Numbered from the stretch's first letter, positions 9,461 to 18,392 are shown. The stretch: DNA of 64,000 bases from Kitasatospora gansuensis (GCF_014203705.1 NZ_JACHJR010000001.1:806001-870000), one strand, 5' to 3'. The notes: generated by a model from the sequence alone, not told the origin. Numbers and translations are program-made.

Positions 9461-9673
9461 TCAGCCGGCCGCGGGCTGGGCCATCGCCTGCCGGACGGAG
9501 GTCATGCAGGGCCCGCAGAAGCTCTCCGCCTGCACCAGGTCGCTGCCGGACACCGACGGTGCCCCCAGCAGCCGGCCGCACAGGGACTTCGCGTTGTCGT
9601 CCTTGGTGATGACGTGCCACAGCAGCGAGGGCTGCTCGACAGCCGGGTCGTGTTCGGCCCACATCTGGTACAT
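9461..9673 (-). CDS. Small Cys-containing protein of unknown function
   Basis: This is a 70-residue soluble protein with LWHVITKDDNAKSLCG in the middle and ESFCGPCMTS near the end. One His and three Cys spaced this way suggest a small zinc-binding fold, as in several short actinobacterial proteins, but I cannot name the family. The ATG at 9673 is chosen because GGGAG lies 6 bases upstream. An in-frame ATG at 9712 would add 13 residues and lacks a ribosome site. It is convergent with the XRE regulator, 9 bp away. Confidence 0.65.
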   Translation of the reverse strand: MYQMWAEHDPAVEQPSLLWHVITKDDNAKSLCGRLLGAPSVSGSDLVQAESFCGPCMTSVRQAMAQPAAG

Positions 9674-9730
9674 GGTGGCTCCCGGATCGTCGGGGACTCG
9701 GTCACTCTCCATGCAACTGCCGATACCGCG

Positions 9731-9768
9731 CCGGGGCCACCACGCCAGGGCCGACCGGGTGGCCCCGG
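9731..9768 (-). terminator. Hairpin after the YhgE/Pip-like gene
   Basis: An 11-bp perfect stem, CCGGGGCCACC (9731-9741) with GGTGGCCCCGG (9758-9768), lies just past the stop codon of the membrane protein gene. It is a likely terminator for the whole minus-strand run from 16853. Confidence 0.55.
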
Positions 9769-9772
9769 CCGC

Positions 9773-11062
9773 TCAGCTCACCTCCGGGTGCACCCGGTGC
9801 AGCCCCCGCCGGTCGTAGTAGGTCGTCATCCCGAAGCCGAACAGCAGCGCGGCGACCGTGGCGATCGCGATCATCACCCAGGCCCGGGTCAGCCCGGCGC
9901 CGGCCTGCGCGTCGAAGTACAGGATCGACCTGACCCCGTCGCCGAGCTGGCGCATCGGCTCGAACACCGCCAGCGCCCGGTAGAAGTCGGGCAGCGCCTG
10001 CAGCGGGACGGTCGCCCCCGAGGACGGCAGCGAGAGCGCGATGAAGATGAACATGCTGATCAGCTGGCCGATCCCGCCGAACGCCGCGACCAGCGCCTGC
10101 ACCCCGAGCCCGACCGCCGCGCTGGCGCAGACCGAGAACACCCAGAGCAGCGGGAGGTGCGAGGCGTCCATGTCCAGGATCACCACCGTGGCCAGCATCA
10201 CCAGACTGGACGTCAGCACCGCCAGCACCACCGACATCACGCTGGTGACGGCCAGCGTCCGGGTACGGCTGATCTGCACCAGCGGCAGCTGGGTCCGCAG
10301 CGGCCCCAGCTCGCTGGCCGCGTAGCCGAGCGAGACGTCGACCCCGTTGCTGATGATGTTGGCGCCCAGGAAGCCGCAGAGCACCAGCAGTAGCGAGTAG
10401 TAGAAGGCCGTCAGCCCCAGCCCGCTGTGCGTGCCGATCGGGTGGCCGACCTCGACCGCCACCGCCAGCGGGTCGGCCAGCAGCAGGCGGGCCGCGTTGC
10501 TCGCCGCCCCGCCCTGGGCCGCCGGGAGCGCGGTGAGCGTGCCGCCGAGCTGGCGGGAGGCCTGGTGGGCGGCCGCCTGGGAGATGGAGGAGGCGAGCGA
10601 GGAGGCCAGACTGCCCACCCCGGGGTTGGTGAGCACCAGCATGGTCGGCCGCGCCGGGTCCGCCTGGGCGCTCGCGCCGAGCGCGGCGACGGCCGAGGTC
10701 AGACCGGCGGGTGCCTCCAGCACCCCGTACAGCTTGCCGGAGGACAGCTCCTTCATCGCGTCGGCCCGGCTCAGCACCCGCCAGGAGACCTCCTCGGCCG
10801 GGTCGGGCGCGGCGGCGATCCCGGCGGTGATCCGCTGGCCGAGGTTCTCCGGCTTACCGCCGAGCTCGGCGCCCGTGTCGGAGTTGACCAGGCCGATCGG
10901 CAGGCGGTGCAGGTCGCCCCGCGGGTTGATGATGCCGCCCAGGTAGAGCAGCGACAGCAGCAGCGCCACCGATCCGACGATCACCGTCGGGAAGGCCCAG
11001 ACCTTCGGGTTGCGCAGCACCTGACGGGCGGTCACCTGTGGCGGGGGCTGGTCCGTGGTCAT
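9773..11062 (-). CDS. YhgE/Pip-like (ABC-2/SNG1-type) membrane protein
   Basis: This is a 429-residue integral membrane protein. One N-terminal membrane helix (VWAFPTVIVGSVALLLSLLY) is followed by an exported domain of about 170 residues, then five hydrophobic helices at the C-terminus. This topology and the start of the exported domain (LPIGLVNSDTGAELG) match the YhgE/Pip, DUF3533 and ABC-2-permease-like group. Such proteins are linked to export or cell-envelope processes; no ATPase is nearby. It is the last gene of the run starting with the desaturase, 119 bp after the SGNH hydrolase, so a role in exporting or placing a lipid product is possible but unproven. Confidence 0.8.
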   Translation of the reverse strand: MTTDQPPPQVTARQVLRNPKVWAFPTVIVGSVALLLSLLYLGGIINPRGDLHRLPIGLVNSDTGAELGGKPENLGQRITAGIAAAPDPAEEVSWRVLSRADAMKELSSGKLYGVLEAPAGLTSAVAALGASAQADPARPTMLVLTNPGVGSLASSLASSISQAAAHQASRQLGGTLTALPAAQGGAASNAARLLLADPLAVAVEVGHPIGTHSGLGLTAFYYSLLLVLCGFLGANIISNGVDVSLGYAASELGPLRTQLPLVQISRTRTLAVTSVMSVVLAVLTSSLVMLATVVILDMDASHLPLLWVFSVCASAAVGLGVQALVAAFGGIGQLISMFIFIALSLPSSGATVPLQALPDFYRALAVFEPMRQLGDGVRSILYFDAQAGAGLTRAWVMIAIATVAALLFGFGMTTYYDRRGLHRVHPEVS

Positions 11063-11181
11063 GACACTCCGTCAACGTCGGTCGGTCGGCCCCCACTGCA
11101 CGCTAACCGCGAGCGGCCCGAACGCGGCGGAGCCCCGCCCGGCCGGGCCGCGCCCTGACCCGTCCGGCGGTGCGGCGAGGG

Positions 11182-12006
11182 TCACCCGGCGGGGACGTAC
11201 GCGGGGGTGAGCCGCCCGGCCACGGTCAGCAGGCTCGGCAGCATCCGCTCGGCGTGCTCCGCGTAGCCGCGCGGCGAGGGGTGGACGCCGTCGGGGCCGA
11301 GCAGCTCGGCGGCCCGGTCCCGGAACTCGACGCCCGAGGACGGCGCGAGCACGGCCCCCACCCGTTCGGCGGTACGGATCTGCAGCCGGGCCAGCCGCTG
11401 CGAGCGCCGACCCGCCACCCACCGCACCGGCGCCCGCATGCCGGGGGCGTACCCGGGGTTGGGGCACGGCACGACGACCGTCTGCCAGCCGGCCTCGTGC
11501 AGGCCCCGCACCAGTTGGGCGAAGCAACGGGCCGAACGGCCGAGCGGCACCGGGAGCAGCGCGTCGTTGCCGCCGACGATCAGCACCGCGACGCCGGGAC
11601 GCAGCTTCCCGGCCCGCAGCGCCTGGAGCTGGACGCCCCGGGTGGTGGCACCGACCCGGGCGAACACCCGGAGGTCCACCGGCAGTTCGAGGGTGTCGGC
11701 CAGCGCCTGGGACAGCCTGGCGCCCAGGGTCTCCTCCCGACGGCCGGCCCCGAGGCTCTGCGCGAGCGAGTCACCGAGCATCAGCAGGCTGACCGGCTGC
11801 GCCGGGCCTGCGAGCTCGGGTCCGTACCGGCCGTCAGCCGGCGGGACGGACCAGTCGGTGGGCGGACGGTGCATCAGCAGGTGGCTGTAGCACCGGGCGA
11901 CGGCGAGCCTGGCCCGCCCGAACGGGCCGGCGCTCCGCCGGCCGGTCCGCGCGGGCCGGGGCCCGAGCGACGAGGCAGGCGCGGCCGGGACAGGGGTGGC
12001 GGGCAT
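11182..12006 (-). CDS. SGNH/GDSL hydrolase
   Basis: The four SGNH blocks are visible in 274 residues: LLMLGDSLAQSLG (nucleophile Ser), the oxyanion Gly in VGATTRG, VGGNDALL with Asn, and GPDGVHPSPRGY with the Asp/His pair. It should be an esterase, lipase or thioesterase. No clear signal peptide is visible and the N-terminus is Pro/Arg-rich, so a cytoplasmic role is likely. It starts 34 bp after the ketosynthase, in the same direction. Release or editing of the ACP-bound acyl product is an attractive inference from that position. Confidence 0.87.
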   Translation of the reverse strand: MPATPVPAAPASSLGPRPARTGRRSAGPFGRARLAVARCYSHLLMHRPPTDWSVPPADGRYGPELAGPAQPVSLLMLGDSLAQSLGAGRREETLGARLSQALADTLELPVDLRVFARVGATTRGVQLQALRAGKLRPGVAVLIVGGNDALLPVPLGRSARCFAQLVRGLHEAGWQTVVVPCPNPGYAPGMRAPVRWVAGRRSQRLARLQIRTAERVGAVLAPSSGVEFRDRAAELLGPDGVHPSPRGYAEHAERMLPSLLTVAGRLTPAYVPAG

Positions 12007-12040
12007 GGCGGGGCTCCGATTCGCGCGTACGGGATGGGGG

Positions 12041-13264
12041 TCAGGCGGCGGTGAGGACCACGGCCGCGTTCTGGCCGCCGAAGCCGCTCGACACCGAGAC
12101 GGCGGCGGTGACGGCCACCCGGCGCGGCACCTTGGTGACCACGTCCAGGTCGATCGCCTCGTCCGGCCGGTCCAGGTTGGCGGTGGGCGGGATCAGCTGG
12201 TGTTGGAGCGTCAGGACGGTGAGCGCCGCCTCGATCGCCCCGGCCGCGCCCATGCTGTGGCCGATGATGCTCTTGTTGGCGGTCACCGGCGGCGGGCGGT
12301 GGAAGACCCGGTGCAAGGCCGCCGCCTCCGCCGAGTCGTTCAGCACGGTGCCGGTGCCGTGCGCGTTGACGTGCCCGATCTCGTGCGGCGCCAGCCCCGC
12401 GTCGTCCAGGGCCGCCAGGACGGCCCGGGCCAGGCCCTCGCCGTCCGGGCAGGGCTTGGTGAAGTGGTACGCGTCGCAGGAGGAGCCGCGCCCGGCCAGG
12501 TAGGCGCGTGGGCGGACGCCGCGCGCCCGGGCGTGTTCGACGCGTTCCAGCACCAGCACGCCCGCGCCCTCGCCGAGCACGAAGCCGTCCCGGTCGGCGT
12601 CGAACGGCCGGGAGGCGCCGGCCGGGTCGTGGCGGCGCCGGGAGAGCGCGCGCAGCTGGTCGAAGGCGGTGGCCACCATGGTGGCCCTGGCACTGTCCGT
12701 GCCTCCGGCCAGCACCAGGTCGCAGGCGTCGGCCCGGAGCAGGTCGCAGGCGAGGCCGAGCGCGGTCGTGCCGGAGGCGCAGGCGGTGCTGGTGACCAGG
12801 CTCGGCCCCCGGGCGCCGAGGTCCAGACTCACCTCGCCGGCCGCCATGTTGGGGATGCTGCGCGGGAGCATCATCGGCGAGACCCGGTCGGGGCGGCCCT
12901 CGTTCAGCCGGGCGTACTCCACCGGGTGGGTGGCCGCACTGGTGGCGCTGACACCGAGCACCACGCCGACCCGGGTGCCGTCCCAGCGCGCCGGATCGAG
13001 CCGGGCGTCCGCGACCGCCTCGCGGGCCGCCAGGACGGCCAGTTGGGAGAACCGGTCGAGCCGGCGGCTGAGCCGTCCGCCGAGCAGGCCGACGGCGTCG
13101 AACTCCTCGACCCGGCAGGAGAAGTCCACCGGCAGGCCCGCCAGCCCGGGGTCGGTCCTGGCGGTCGGCGTGCCGTGGCAGAACCGCTCCCAGCTCGCCG
13201 CCGCGCCGAACCCGGCCGGGGTGATCATCCCGAGCCCGGTCACGGCCACCGCGCGGGTGTTCAC
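12041..13264 (-). CDS. Beta-ketoacyl-ACP synthase (KAS II/FabF type)
   Basis: This is a 407-residue condensing enzyme with the full Cys-His-His triad: Cys162 in TACASGT, His302 in NAHGTGT and His336 in IIGHSMGAAG. The C-terminus has the usual SSGFGGQNAA. The GTG start overlaps the stop codon of the acyl carrier protein gene (GTGA), giving tight coupling. No chain-length-factor partner, ketoreductase or malonyltransferase is nearby, so it must borrow those from primary metabolism. The adjacent ACP, desaturase and methyltransferase point to elongation of a modified fatty acyl chain rather than an aromatic polyketide. Confidence 0.93.
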   Translation of the reverse strand: MNTRAVAVTGLGMITPAGFGAAASWERFCHGTPTARTDPGLAGLPVDFSCRVEEFDAVGLLGGRLSRRLDRFSQLAVLAAREAVADARLDPARWDGTRVGVVLGVSATSAATHPVEYARLNEGRPDRVSPMMLPRSIPNMAAGEVSLDLGARGPSLVTSTACASGTTALGLACDLLRADACDLVLAGGTDSARATMVATAFDQLRALSRRRHDPAGASRPFDADRDGFVLGEGAGVLVLERVEHARARGVRPRAYLAGRGSSCDAYHFTKPCPDGEGLARAVLAALDDAGLAPHEIGHVNAHGTGTVLNDSAEAAALHRVFHRPPPVTANKSIIGHSMGAAGAIEAALTVLTLQHQLIPPTANLDRPDEAIDLDVVTKVPRRVAVTAAVSVSSGFGGQNAAVVLTAA

Positions 13265-13500
13265 CTGGCGGCGCCGACGACGGCGGCGTCGGCGAACGCG
13301 GCCAGCTCGCCGAGGGTGCACTCGGGCCTGATGTCGGTGACGGTGACGCCGAGCCGCTCCTCCACCATCAGGGAGAGCTCGACCAGCGCCAGGCTGTCGA
13401 GCGCGAGGGAAGCCAACGCGGCGTCGGGGCGGACGAGTTCGGGCGAAACCTCGAACTCGCTGACCAGGCAGTCGCGGATGATGCCGTAGGACTCGGACAT
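13261..13500 (-). CDS. Acyl carrier protein
   Basis: The protein has 79 residues. The phosphopantetheine site reads LALDSLALVE with Ser36, preceded by an acidic helix and followed by VEERLGV, as in type II ACPs. AAAGG lies upstream of the ATG. It sits between the exporter gene (11 bp upstream) and the ketosynthase (4-base overlap), so it is the dedicated carrier for this cluster rather than the primary-metabolism AcpP. Confidence 0.9.
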   Translation of the reverse strand: MSESYGIIRDCLVSEFEVSPELVRPDAALASLALDSLALVELSLMVEERLGVTVTDIRPECTLGELAAFADAAVVGAAR

Positions 13501-13511
13501 GCGGGGGCCTT

Positions 13512-14966
13512 TCACTTGACGGAGGGTCGAACAGCGAGCGAGGGACGGTCGGCCGGGGAGCGGGCATCGGCCGGACCCCGTCCGGGCAGCCGGTACCAGG
13601 CGAGTGCGGCGGCGAGCAGGGCGACCGTGCCGCCCACCACGGCGGCGTCGGCGAGCCCGGCCACGAACGCGGTGCGCGGGTCGGGCCCTTCGGCCACGGC
13701 GGTGGCCAGCACCGAACCGAGCACCGCCACCCCCAGCGTCGAACCCACCTGCCGCGTCGCGTCGTTGAGCGCCGAGCCGACGCCCGCCGAGCCGGCCGGG
13801 ACCGCACTCATCACCAGTTCGGTGGCCACCGGCGCCAGCAGGCCCGCGCCGAGCCCGGAGACGGCCTCGAAGAGCAGCACCGGCGGGTCCCCCGAATCGG
13901 CGCCGAGACCGGCCAGTTGGACGAATCCGGCGGTGATCAGCAGCAGGCCGTCGGCCACCGGCACCCGGGCGCCCAGCCGACGGGCCAGCACCGGCCCGAG
14001 CACCGCGCCGATCGCCAGCCCGAGCGACAGCGGGACCATCCGCAGTCCGGCCGACCACGCCGACAGCCCGCGCACCTGCTGGAGATACAGCGTCAGCAGG
14101 AACATCGCACCGAACATCGCGAAGGACATCAGCGCGAGCACCAGCGTGGCCGGCCAGACCGGGTCCCGGCGCAGCAGGCCCACCGGCAGCATCGGCGCCG
14201 CGCAGCGGATCTGCCGGACGGCGAAGCCGGTGATCAGCAGCGCCGCCGCGCCGAACGCGCCGAGCACCTGAGCGCTCGTCCAGCCCCGGCCGGGCGCCTC
14301 GATCACGGCCCAGACCAGCGCCAGCAGCCCGGTGCTGGAGAGCAGCGCACCCGGCCAGTCCAGCGGTTCCCGGTGCGGTGCCCGCGACTCCGGTACGGCC
14401 GGCAGGGCGGCCAGCAGCACGACCGCGGCCACCGGAACGTTCATCCAGAACGCGGCCCGCCAGTCGTAGTGGTGCACCAGCCAGCCGCCGACCACCGGGC
14501 CGAACAGCGCGCCGACGCCCGCCACCGCGGCCCAGATCCCGATCGCCCGGCGGCGGTCCACCGGGTCGGGCAGCACGTACACGATGGTGGAGAGCGTGGC
14601 GGGCATGAATAGCGCCGCGCCCACGCCCATCCCGCAACGGGCGGCGACCAGTTGGGCCGGGCTGTCGCCGGTGCAGCCCAGCACCGAGGCGAGCGCGCAG
14701 ACGGCCAGCCCGGTGACGAACGCCCGCCGTCTGCCGTAGCGGTCGCCGAGCGCACCGGCGGCCAGCACGCAGCCGCCGAGCGCCAGCGCGTAGCCGTCCA
14801 CGATCCACTGGGTCTCGGCCAGGGTCGGCCCGAGATCGGCCCGCAGGTCGGGGATCGCCACGTTGAGGACGGTGAAGTCCAGGCCGATCAGGAACAGGGC
14901 GGCGCAGACGACGGCGACCGCCGCCCAGGCCCGACGCCGGGTCACCGGCGCGTCTCCGTAGGGCAC
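13512..14966 (-). CDS. MFS transporter, DHA2 (14-TM) drug:H+ antiporter family
   Basis: This is a 484-residue membrane protein with about 14 hydrophobic helices. The first helix ends in LDFTVLNVAIPDL, the typical DHA2/EmrB-QacA start. Motif A appears as GALGDRYGRRR and motif C-like sequence follows. It begins 7 bp after the methyltransferase stop and precedes the ACP gene. The likely role is export of the cluster's product or self-protection. Confidence 0.92.
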   Translation of the reverse strand: MPYGDAPVTRRRAWAAVAVVCAALFLIGLDFTVLNVAIPDLRADLGPTLAETQWIVDGYALALGGCVLAAGALGDRYGRRRAFVTGLAVCALASVLGCTGDSPAQLVAARCGMGVGAALFMPATLSTIVYVLPDPVDRRRAIGIWAAVAGVGALFGPVVGGWLVHHYDWRAAFWMNVPVAAVVLLAALPAVPESRAPHREPLDWPGALLSSTGLLALVWAVIEAPGRGWTSAQVLGAFGAAALLITGFAVRQIRCAAPMLPVGLLRRDPVWPATLVLALMSFAMFGAMFLLTLYLQQVRGLSAWSAGLRMVPLSLGLAIGAVLGPVLARRLGARVPVADGLLLITAGFVQLAGLGADSGDPPVLLFEAVSGLGAGLLAPVATELVMSAVPAGSAGVGSALNDATRQVGSTLGVAVLGSVLATAVAEGPDPRTAFVAGLADAAVVGGTVALLAAALAWYRLPGRGPADARSPADRPSLAVRPSVK

Positions 14967-14973
14967 GCGGGCC

Positions 14974-15882
14974 TCAGACCGACAGCTTCAGCGGCTGGTC
15001 GCGCCGCTCGAAGCCGATCCGGTAGAGCGTCGTGGCGCCGCGCAGGAACGTCACCTCTGAGGCGCGCAGATAACGCCGGTAGCGCCGGTAGCCGTCCTCA
15101 CCGATCAGCCGGACCGCCTCCTCGCGGGCCCGCAGCAGCCGACCGGACCAGGAGGCGAGCGTACGGGCGTAGTCCTCGGCCGAGGCGCTGAGCACGGTGA
15201 GCGAGAAGTACGGGTCACAGGCGGCGGCGATCTCGGCGAGCCGGGGCAGCTGAGCCCCCGGGAAGATGTCCGTGCCGACGAACTCGCCCACCGGACCGCT
15301 GCCGTCGGCGACCCCGTCGTACGCGATGGTCTGCAACGACATCCGCCCGCCGGGGCGCAGCCAGCCGTGGCAGCGCTCGAAGTAGTGGGCGTAGACGGCG
15401 AGCCGCTCGGCCCGGCTCATCCCGGCGGTGGCGAAGTGCTCGAAAGCGCCCACGCTGACGATCGCGTCGTACGGCCGCTCGGTGCGGTACTCCTCCCAGC
15501 TCTCCAGCCGGCCCTCGACGCCGGGCAGGCCGAGCCGCCCGAGGTAGTCGTGCTGGGCGCGCGAGATGGTCAGGCCGACGGCCTCGGCCGCCCGGCCGGT
15601 GGCGACGGCGCGGACCAGCAGGGACCCCCAGCCGCAGCCGACGTCGAGCAGCCGCGCGCCGCCGCCCGGCTCGGCTCCGACCAGGTCCAAGTGGTGGTCC
15701 AGTTTGGCCAGTTGGGCCCGGTGCAGGGCGGTGGCGTCGGGCTCGCCGGGGGCGATGCCGTCCCAGCGCGCCGCCGTGTAGGCGAGCGTCTGGTCGAGCC
15801 AGAGCGCGTAGAAGTCGTTGCCGAGGTCGTAGTGGAACTCGATGTCGGTGGCGCTGGTACCGACGGTGGCGACGGTGGTCAT
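14974..15882 (-). CDS. SAM-dependent methyltransferase, cyclopropane-fatty-acid-synthase family
   Basis: The 302-residue protein has the CFA/mycolic-acid cyclopropane synthase signature HYDLGNDFYALWLD near the N-terminus, the SAM loop LLDVGCGWGSLL, and LTISRAQ after it. The C-terminal helices match the same family. These enzymes add a methylene or methyl group across a cis double bond of an acyl chain. The ATG overlaps the stop codon of the desaturase gene (ATGA), so a desaturate-then-methylate sequence on the same chain is a direct reading of the operon. Whether the substrate is ACP-bound or a phospholipid is open. Confidence 0.9.
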   Translation of the reverse strand: MTTVATVGTSATDIEFHYDLGNDFYALWLDQTLAYTAARWDGIAPGEPDATALHRAQLAKLDHHLDLVGAEPGGGARLLDVGCGWGSLLVRAVATGRAAEAVGLTISRAQHDYLGRLGLPGVEGRLESWEEYRTERPYDAIVSVGAFEHFATAGMSRAERLAVYAHYFERCHGWLRPGGRMSLQTIAYDGVADGSGPVGEFVGTDIFPGAQLPRLAEIAAACDPYFSLTVLSASAEDYARTLASWSGRLLRAREEAVRLIGEDGYRRYRRYLRASEVTFLRGATTLYRIGFERRDQPLKLSV

Positions 15883-16853
15883 GCCTCTCCCGTTCGACAG
15901 GTGGGGGTTGCGGTCGGAGTGCGCCGGGCCCGGACGGCGAGCGCCTGGGCGCGCCGTTCGACGAAGCGGGCGGCACGGGTGTCGGTCCGTCCGAGGTGTT
16001 CGGCGAGCCGGTCGCGGGCCTGCTCGCCGGCCGGTCCGAGACCGGTCAGGTCGAAGATCCGCAGCGAGCGGAGCAGCGGTACCAGCACCTCGTCGTGATG
16101 CACCCTCAGGTCGTAGACGCCCGCGACGGCGACCTCGGCGGCCATCCGGTCGAAGCCCGGCATGCCCTGGCCGGGCATGGCGAACTCGTGCACGGTGCGG
16201 TCCAGGACCGCCAGCACCGGGTCGGGGTCGATCTCCAGTGCGGCCCGCAGCAGTTCGCGGTAGAAGACCATGTGCAGGTTCTCGTCCTGGGCGATCCGGG
16301 CGAGCAGCCGCTCGCAGACCGGATCACCGCTTAGCCGCCCGGTGTTGCGGTGGCTGACCCGGGTGGCCAGCTCCTGGACGGCCGCGTAGGCGACCACCCC
16401 CAGCACACCGGCCGGCTCCGGCAGGCTCCCGGCGCCGACCTGGGCCATCCGGGCCCGCTCCAGGGCGATCGGGTCGACGGCGCGGGCGGCGTGCAGATAA
16501 GCCCGGATGGCGGCGGCGTGCCGGTCCTCCTCGGCGGTCCACTGATGCAGCCAGGCGCCCCAGACACCGTCCCGGCCGGTCTGCGCCCCGATGATCCAGT
16601 GGTAGCCGGGCAGGTTGTCCTCGGTCAGCAGGTTGACCACCAGCGCGGAGCGGACGGCCGGAGCCAGCGCCGACTGCTCCGGCCGCCACGGTTCACCGCC
16701 GAGCGGGCCGTCGAAGTCGCGCCCCTGCCCCCACGGGATGTACTGATGCGGAAACCACTCCCGGGCCGAACCGAGGTGACGATTCATCAACTCTTCGGCG
16801 ACGGTCTCCAGTTCGACGAGCCAGGGGACCTCCGGCTCCGCAGTGATCTTCAC
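15879..16853 (-). CDS. Acyl-ACP desaturase (ferritin-like di-iron, stearoyl-ACP type)
   Basis: This is a 324-residue soluble desaturase. All six di-iron ligands of the stearoyl-ACP desaturase family can be matched: Glu78 (LLTEDNLPGYHW), Glu109 and His112 (AEEDRH), Glu161 (QELATRVSHRNTGR), and Glu191 with His194 (DENLHMVFY). The GTG start is at 16853. It is the first gene of the minus-strand run and is coupled by a 4-base overlap to the methyltransferase. It should introduce a cis double bond into an ACP-bound chain, which the next enzyme then modifies. Confidence 0.93.
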   Translation of the reverse strand: MKITAEPEVPWLVELETVAEELMNRHLGSAREWFPHQYIPWGQGRDFDGPLGGEPWRPEQSALAPAVRSALVVNLLTEDNLPGYHWIIGAQTGRDGVWGAWLHQWTAEEDRHAAAIRAYLHAARAVDPIALERARMAQVGAGSLPEPAGVLGVVAYAAVQELATRVSHRNTGRLSGDPVCERLLARIAQDENLHMVFYRELLRAALEIDPDPVLAVLDRTVHEFAMPGQGMPGFDRMAAEVAVAGVYDLRVHHDEVLVPLLRSLRIFDLTGLGPAGEQARDRLAEHLGRTDTRAARFVERRAQALAVRARRTPTATPTCRTGEA

Positions 16854-17016
16854 GGGCAGTGATCGTCTCCGAACTCACCGCGATCACGCAAACCGACGTC
16901 ACCCGTTCGGGGTCGGCCGCCGGTACCGAATCCGCTCCGCGCGCGCGAGCCGGAGGGGCGGCGGGACACTGGAATTCCCGTCCCACCTCGCTCGACACCG
17001 TCGCCCTGGAGGTCCC
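16854..17016. promoter_or_regulatory. Divergent promoter region (fatty-acyl cluster / tyrosinase operon)
   Basis: This 163-bp gap between divergent operons has no ORF of its own. I see GGAGG before the caddie gene but no clear operator palindrome. Confidence 0.35.
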
Positions 17017-17403
17017 ATGGACCCGCAAGCGCTGACCACGGCCGCCGAACCGGCCGCCCTCGCCGGCTACCTCGCCGGGCTGCCGCAGCCGGCATCGGCC
17101 CACGAGCACGGGCCCGCCCGGAGCGTCCGGGAGGACGAGTACCAGGGGCACCGGATCGTCATCACGACCAGCTACGAGATCACCGTGGACGGCCGGCCGC
17201 TGACCGCGCACATCGGTGTGTCGAACGACGGCGAGGTGCACTGCCACGCGCTCCCCGCGTACCAGGTGCTGTCGGCCGTCGACATCGTCCGGGCCCTGAT
17301 CGACAACTTCCCCGACGACTTCCCCGCGGCCGGCGGCGGGGGCGGGGACGACCACGGGAGCCACGGCGGCCATCCCGGTCACGGAGAGCACGGGGGTGGC
17401 TGA
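17017..17403 (+). CDS. Tyrosinase copper caddie (MelC1/MelD1-like), leaderless, His-rich tail
   Basis: This 128-residue protein precedes and is nearly fused to the tyrosinase gene. The core EYQGHRIVITTSYEITVDG followed by GEVHCHALPAY and a terminal helix matches the MelC1 family, which delivers copper to apo-tyrosinase. Unlike extracellular MelC1, it has no Tat or Sec signal peptide. After residue ~105 it ends in a Gly/His/Asp-rich tail with six His, probably a copper store. GGAGG lies 5 bases before the ATG. The intracellular MelD-type pair of Streptomyces is the best comparison. Confidence 0.82.
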   Translation: MDPQALTTAAEPAALAGYLAGLPQPASAHEHGPARSVREDEYQGHRIVITTSYEITVDGRPLTAHIGVSNDGEVHCHALPAYQVLSAVDIVRALIDNFPDDFPAAGGGGGDDHGSHGGHPGHGEHGGG

Positions 17404-17404
17404 G

Positions 17405-18385
17405 ATGGCCGTCGTCCGCACCAACATCGTCACCGACACCGCCGCCCGCGACGCCTACGTCCACGGCGTGAACCTCCTCAAACGGGAACGGACCACGCTG
17501 AGCACCACCGCGTTCGGCATCCCGGGCGGGCCCGCGCCGGTCCGCACCTACGACCTGTTCGTCATCTGGCACCACCTGGCGATGACCTCGCCGGTCCCGC
17601 CCGGCGGCGACTGGATGGTGCGCAACGGCGCCCACCGGGGCCCGGTGTTCCTGCCGTGGCACCGCGTCATGCTCGGGCTCCTCGAGGCCAACCTCCAACG
17701 CGTGCTGGCGGAGCCCGACTTCGGACTCCCGTACTGGGACTGGTCGGCCGACGGCTCGCTCGCGGCCCCGCAGTCCGCGCCGATCTGGAAGCCGGCCTGG
17801 ATGGGCGGCCAGGGGCAGCCGGTCACCACCGGTCCGTTCGTCTTCGACGCCGCCGATCCGGACAGCTTCCGGGTCCGAATCGAGACCACCCCGAACGTCA
17901 CGCTGCGGCAGGTCGAACGGGGCCTGCGCCGGGCGTTCGGACGGCCCACCGGCTCGCCCACCCTGCCCACCGCCGCCGACCTGGGCCGCGCCTTCGACAC
18001 CAGGCAGCCCCCGGCCGGCGACCCGGATCTCGCGACCTATGACTTCACGCCCTGGAACGCCGGTTCACGCGGCTTCCGCAACCAGCTCGAAGGCTTCCGG
18101 GGACCGGGCCTGCACAACCAGGTGCACCGCTGGGTGGGCGGCGACATGGGCCCGGCCTCCTCCCCCAACGACCCGGTGTTCTTCCTGCACCACTGCAACG
18201 TGGACCGGATCTGGGAGGGCTGGATGCACCGCCACGGCCGCAGCTACCTCCCCGGCATGAACGCCTCCCCCACCCTCAGGGGCCACCGGATCGACGATCC
18301 GATCGTCTCCCCGCTCGGCCCGGCCGCCACCCCCCGCAGCACGCTGGACCCGACCGCCGTCTACAGCTACGACGTCCTCCCCTGA
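17405..18385 (+). CDS. Tyrosinase (type-3 copper monophenol/diphenol oxidase), intracellular type
   Basis: The 326-residue protein shows both copper sites. CuA comprises His in IWHHLAM (56/57), His77 (GAHRGP) and His86 (LPWHR). CuB comprises His237 and His241 (LHNQVHRWVGG) and His263 (VFFLHHCNVDR). It starts one base after the caddie's stop codon. No signal peptide is present on either protein, so the pair should act in the cytoplasm on phenols rather than in extracellular melanin formation. An o-aminophenol oxidase of the GriF kind is a possible alternative, since both share these motifs. Confidence 0.92.
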   Translation: MAVVRTNIVTDTAARDAYVHGVNLLKRERTTLSTTAFGIPGGPAPVRTYDLFVIWHHLAMTSPVPPGGDWMVRNGAHRGPVFLPWHRVMLGLLEANLQRVLAEPDFGLPYWDWSADGSLAAPQSAPIWKPAWMGGQGQPVTTGPFVFDAADPDSFRVRIETTPNVTLRQVERGLRRAFGRPTGSPTLPTAADLGRAFDTRQPPAGDPDLATYDFTPWNAGSRGFRNQLEGFRGPGLHNQVHRWVGGDMGPASSPNDPVFFLHHCNVDRIWEGWMHRHGRSYLPGMNASPTLRGHRIDDPIVSPLGPAATPRSTLDPTAVYSYDVLP

Positions 18386-18392
18386 CCGGTCG

